A DNA stretch of 7,530 bases, taken from positions 1 to 7,530 of the forward strand of contig URPU01000098.1 in the NCBI GenBank assembly GCA_900549865.1. Direction: 5' to 3'. Positions within the stretch are counted from its first letter, which is position 1; every line of letters starts with the position of its first letter. The position numbers were made by a program, and so were the translations under genes. The DNA is from an uncultured Eubacteriales bacterium (GTDB taxonomy: Bacteria > Bacillota > Clostridia > Oscillospirales > Oscillospiraceae). Shown here piece by piece: positions 6,222-7,530 of the stretch. The notes under the pieces are model-generated. The model worked only from the letters and a program-made list of their open reading frames with translations. It searched no databases and had not been told where the DNA came from.

Positions 6222-7364
6222 ATGAATCAAAAGGAACTGAATGAAATACGCCGCCGGTGGAAGCTGGACAGGAACGCCGCGGGAAGCGTATATGGATGTT
6301 ATGTAAACTCAGCAAAAGAGATAATCGCACAGTTCGATATGTCCTTCGGCCTGATGACGCACGACGAGGCGGAGATGTATCTGGGCATACTGAAAAAGAC
6401 GCTTTCAGGCACGCTGGGCAAGAACCTGATAGACATAGAGTTCGCCACGGCGCAGGTCGCAGGAAGCGAAGAGCACAGCCTGCTGATGAAGCTGAAAAAG
6501 GAGCTGCTGCACGACGAGGAGGCGCGCAATGCGCTCTTCCGGCGCATAATAGACGCCCTCAGCCTTGAGGATGAGAGCGGATATCTCATACTTCTGGCCG
6601 CGGACGCATACGACGTGCCGTACCACGGGAAGGACGGCGCGCAGTTTGAGGACAGCGGAGAGGTGTTCAAATACTTTCTGTGCTGCATATGCCCGGTAAA
6701 GTCCGCGTCGGCCGCGCTGGGCTATGACGCGGACCGCGGCGACTTCCACAGCTGCACCGCCGGGCAGACCGTCGCCGCGCCGCAGCTGGGCTTCATGTTC
6801 CCATGCTTTGACGGCAGGGCAACAAATATATACAACGCCCTTTACTACACGCACAAGCCGGCGGAGCTGCATCAGGAGCTTATAGACGCGGTGTTCCGCA
6901 CGCAGGCGCCCATGTCCGCCCCCGCGCAGAAGGACGCCTTCGGCGCGGCGATGTCCGACGCGCTGGAGGGCGATTGCAGCTTCGACGTGGTGCAGTCGGT
7001 GCATGAGCAGATAAGAAGCAGGATACTTGAGCACAAGGAATCAAAGGAGCCGGAGAAGCTGGAGCTGACGATAAACGAGGTGGGCGCGATGCTGAAGGGC
7101 AGCGGGCTTGACGAGGAAAAGATAGCCAGCTTTCAGGGTCAGTGCGAAAAGGAATTCGGCGACGGGGCGGCCCTCGACCCGAACAACATAATCGACGCGA
7201 AGAAGTTCCGCATAGAGACGCCGGAAATAAAGATATCCGTCACGCCGGAGAGCAGCTATCTGATAGAAACGCGCGTGATAAACGGGCGAAAGTACATCCT
7301 CATCCCCGCCGACGGCGGCGTGGAGGTCAACGGCATAAGCGTGAACATACAGGATAAAGAGTGA
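6222..7364 (+). CDS. DUF4317 domain-containing protein
   Basis: 380-residue soluble protein recognised as DUF4317, an uncharacterised family found mainly in Clostridia. Seen: an N-terminal MNQKELNEIRRRW helix, the GCYVNSAKEII block (25-35), YLGILKKTLSGTLGKNL (53-69), a hydrophobic strand LILLAADAYDVP (122-133) and YFLCCICPVKSA (151-162), the last being a typical block of the family. The rest is charged and helical, with a lysine/glutamate-rich linker near 270-282 and a C-terminal beta-rich tail (345-376). No signal peptide, membrane segment or catalytic motif is recognisable, so no function is assigned. It has its own promoter and AAGGAG site and is the only plus-strand gene. Ile codon use is strongly skewed: by hand count 23 of 27 are ATA, 4 ATC, none ATT. 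The stop TGA is followed by a hairpin and the 50-bp repeat. Confidence 0.87.
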   Translation: MNQKELNEIRRRWKLDRNAAGSVYGCYVNSAKEIIAQFDMSFGLMTHDEAEMYLGILKKTLSGTLGKNLIDIEFATAQVAGSEEHSLLMKLKKELLHDEEARNALFRRIIDALSLEDESGYLILLAADAYDVPYHGKDGAQFEDSGEVFKYFLCCICPVKSASAALGYDADRGDFHSCTAGQTVAAPQLGFMFPCFDGRATNIYNALYYTHKPAELHQELIDAVFRTQAPMSAPAQKDAFGAAMSDALEGDCSFDVVQSVHEQIRSRILEHKESKEPEKLELTINEVGAMLKGSGLDEEKIASFQGQCEKEFGDGAALDPNNIIDAKKFRIETPEIKISVTPESSYLIETRVINGRKYILIPADGGVEVNGISVNIQDKE

Positions 7365-7371
7365 TACTGAA

Positions 7372-7402
7372 TCATCCCCATGCGCAGTGCGCATGGGGAT
7401 GA
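7372..7402 (+). terminator. Perfect hairpin downstream of the DUF4317 gene
   Basis: A perfect 14-bp inverted repeat (7372-7385 with 7389-7402, TCATCCCCATGCGC pairing) has a 3-base loop and starts 7 bases after the stop codon. It lacks a T-tract (GAACTAG follows), so it is not a canonical rho-independent terminator by itself. It may protect the mRNA 3' end or work together with the repeat hairpin just beyond, which does have a T-tract. Confidence 0.6.
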
Positions 7403-7405
7403 ACT

Positions 7406-7455
7406 AGACTGTCGGAAAAGTGGCCTTGCCACTTTTCCGAGAAAGCTTCGCTGCG
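7406..7455 (+). repeat. 50-bp hairpin repeat, right copy
   Basis: Matches the minus strand of bases 1-50 except at three positions (7415, 7427, 7437). The stem is 7412-7424 paired with 7428-7440 (13 bp, perfect) with loop 7425-7427. Two of the differences, 7415 and 7437, pair with each other: A-T in the left copy, G-C here. The third is in the loop. The repeat lies 41 bases after the DUF4317 stop, in the same orientation relative to its upstream gene as the left copy. The GTGGC/GCCAC core followed by CTTTTCC resembles a terminator. Repeat and covariation are seen; role is inferred. Confidence 0.88.
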
Positions 7456-7530
7456 TTCTGCGCCTCTGTTGTCCTCTGACAGCGGACAATTCGACGCTCA
7501 CTCCGCGCAAAGTGTTTTCCGCCACGCACA
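7456..7530. other. Non-coding flank beyond the right repeat
   Basis: 75 bases to the window edge with no supported gene. It contains one small inverted repeat, TTGTCC (7469-7474) with GGACAA (7484-7489), and a 9-base loop. The region may continue the repeat element, but the left copy is cut at the window edge, so this cannot be tested here. The open minus-strand frame through it runs back over the repeat into the antisense of DUF4317 and is not considered a gene. Confidence 0.5.

Noticed and set aside
6085..6330. Minus-strand frame of 81 codons over the divergent promoter region
   Set aside because: It overlaps both predicted promoters and the start of DUF4317, has no ribosome site and no recognisable protein features.
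1..7455. Terminal inverted repeats of a transposon or genomic island
   Set aside because: The bracketed genes are housekeeping-type families with no transposase, integrase or resolvase, and the repeats contain hairpins typical of gene 3' ends. No target-site duplication can be checked.
7256..7525. Minus-strand small frame (89 codons) at the right edge
   Set aside because: It reads through the 50-bp repeat and the 3' hairpin and then antisense to DUF4317. The composition gives no domain, and it is better explained as repeat sequence.

Overview
The window reads as a chromosomal segment of a GC-rich Bacillota, most likely a gut-type clostridium of the Oscillospiraceae or Christensenellales kind. 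This is inferred from three gene families typical of Clostridia (a DUF4317 protein, an ACT/UPF0237 plus PFL/UPF0210 pair, and a stand-alone EcfA1-EcfA2-EcfT module), strong GGAGG ribosome sites, and heavy use of the Ile codon ATA despite high GC. The genus cannot be fixed from the sequence alone. There is no integrase, transposase, phage gene, CRISPR array, tRNA or rRNA. Gene packing is tight, and no gene-free stretch exceeds about 170 bases.

Layout, left to right. Bases 1-50 are one copy of a 50-bp hairpin repeat, followed by a strong terminator at 51-86. Bases 94-4259 hold a five-gene minus-strand transcription unit read from right to left: ecfA1, ecfA2, ecfT, a small SAM-dependent methyltransferase, and an acyltransferase-3 family membrane protein. 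A sigma70-type promoter precedes it at 4305-4333. A terminator at 4367-4399 closes the next minus-strand operon, which encodes an ACT-domain protein (5801-6070) and a PFL family protein (4427-5782). A compact divergent promoter region (6071-6221) drives that operon leftward and a DUF4317 gene (6222-7364) rightward. Beyond DUF4317 lie a perfect hairpin (7372-7402), the second copy of the 50-bp repeat (7406-7455) in inverted orientation, and 75 bases of flanking sequence.

How the genes work together. EcfA1, EcfA2 and EcfT form the shared energising module of a group II ECF vitamin/metal importer. No substrate-binding S component is in the window, so S proteins must be encoded elsewhere. The ACT and PFL proteins are a known conserved pair without an assigned biochemical role. 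The methyltransferase and acyltransferase share the ecf direction with short gaps and no visible terminator, so they are probably co-transcribed. Whether they are functionally linked to uptake is unknown.

I see no complete novel system here. The most interesting signal is the pair of 50-bp repeats. Each sits just downstream of the last gene on its side of the window and points away from that gene. They differ at only three bases: two change together as a base pair in the hairpin stem, and the third lies in the loop. This suggests an element under selection for RNA (or DNA) structure, possibly a dispersed terminator.
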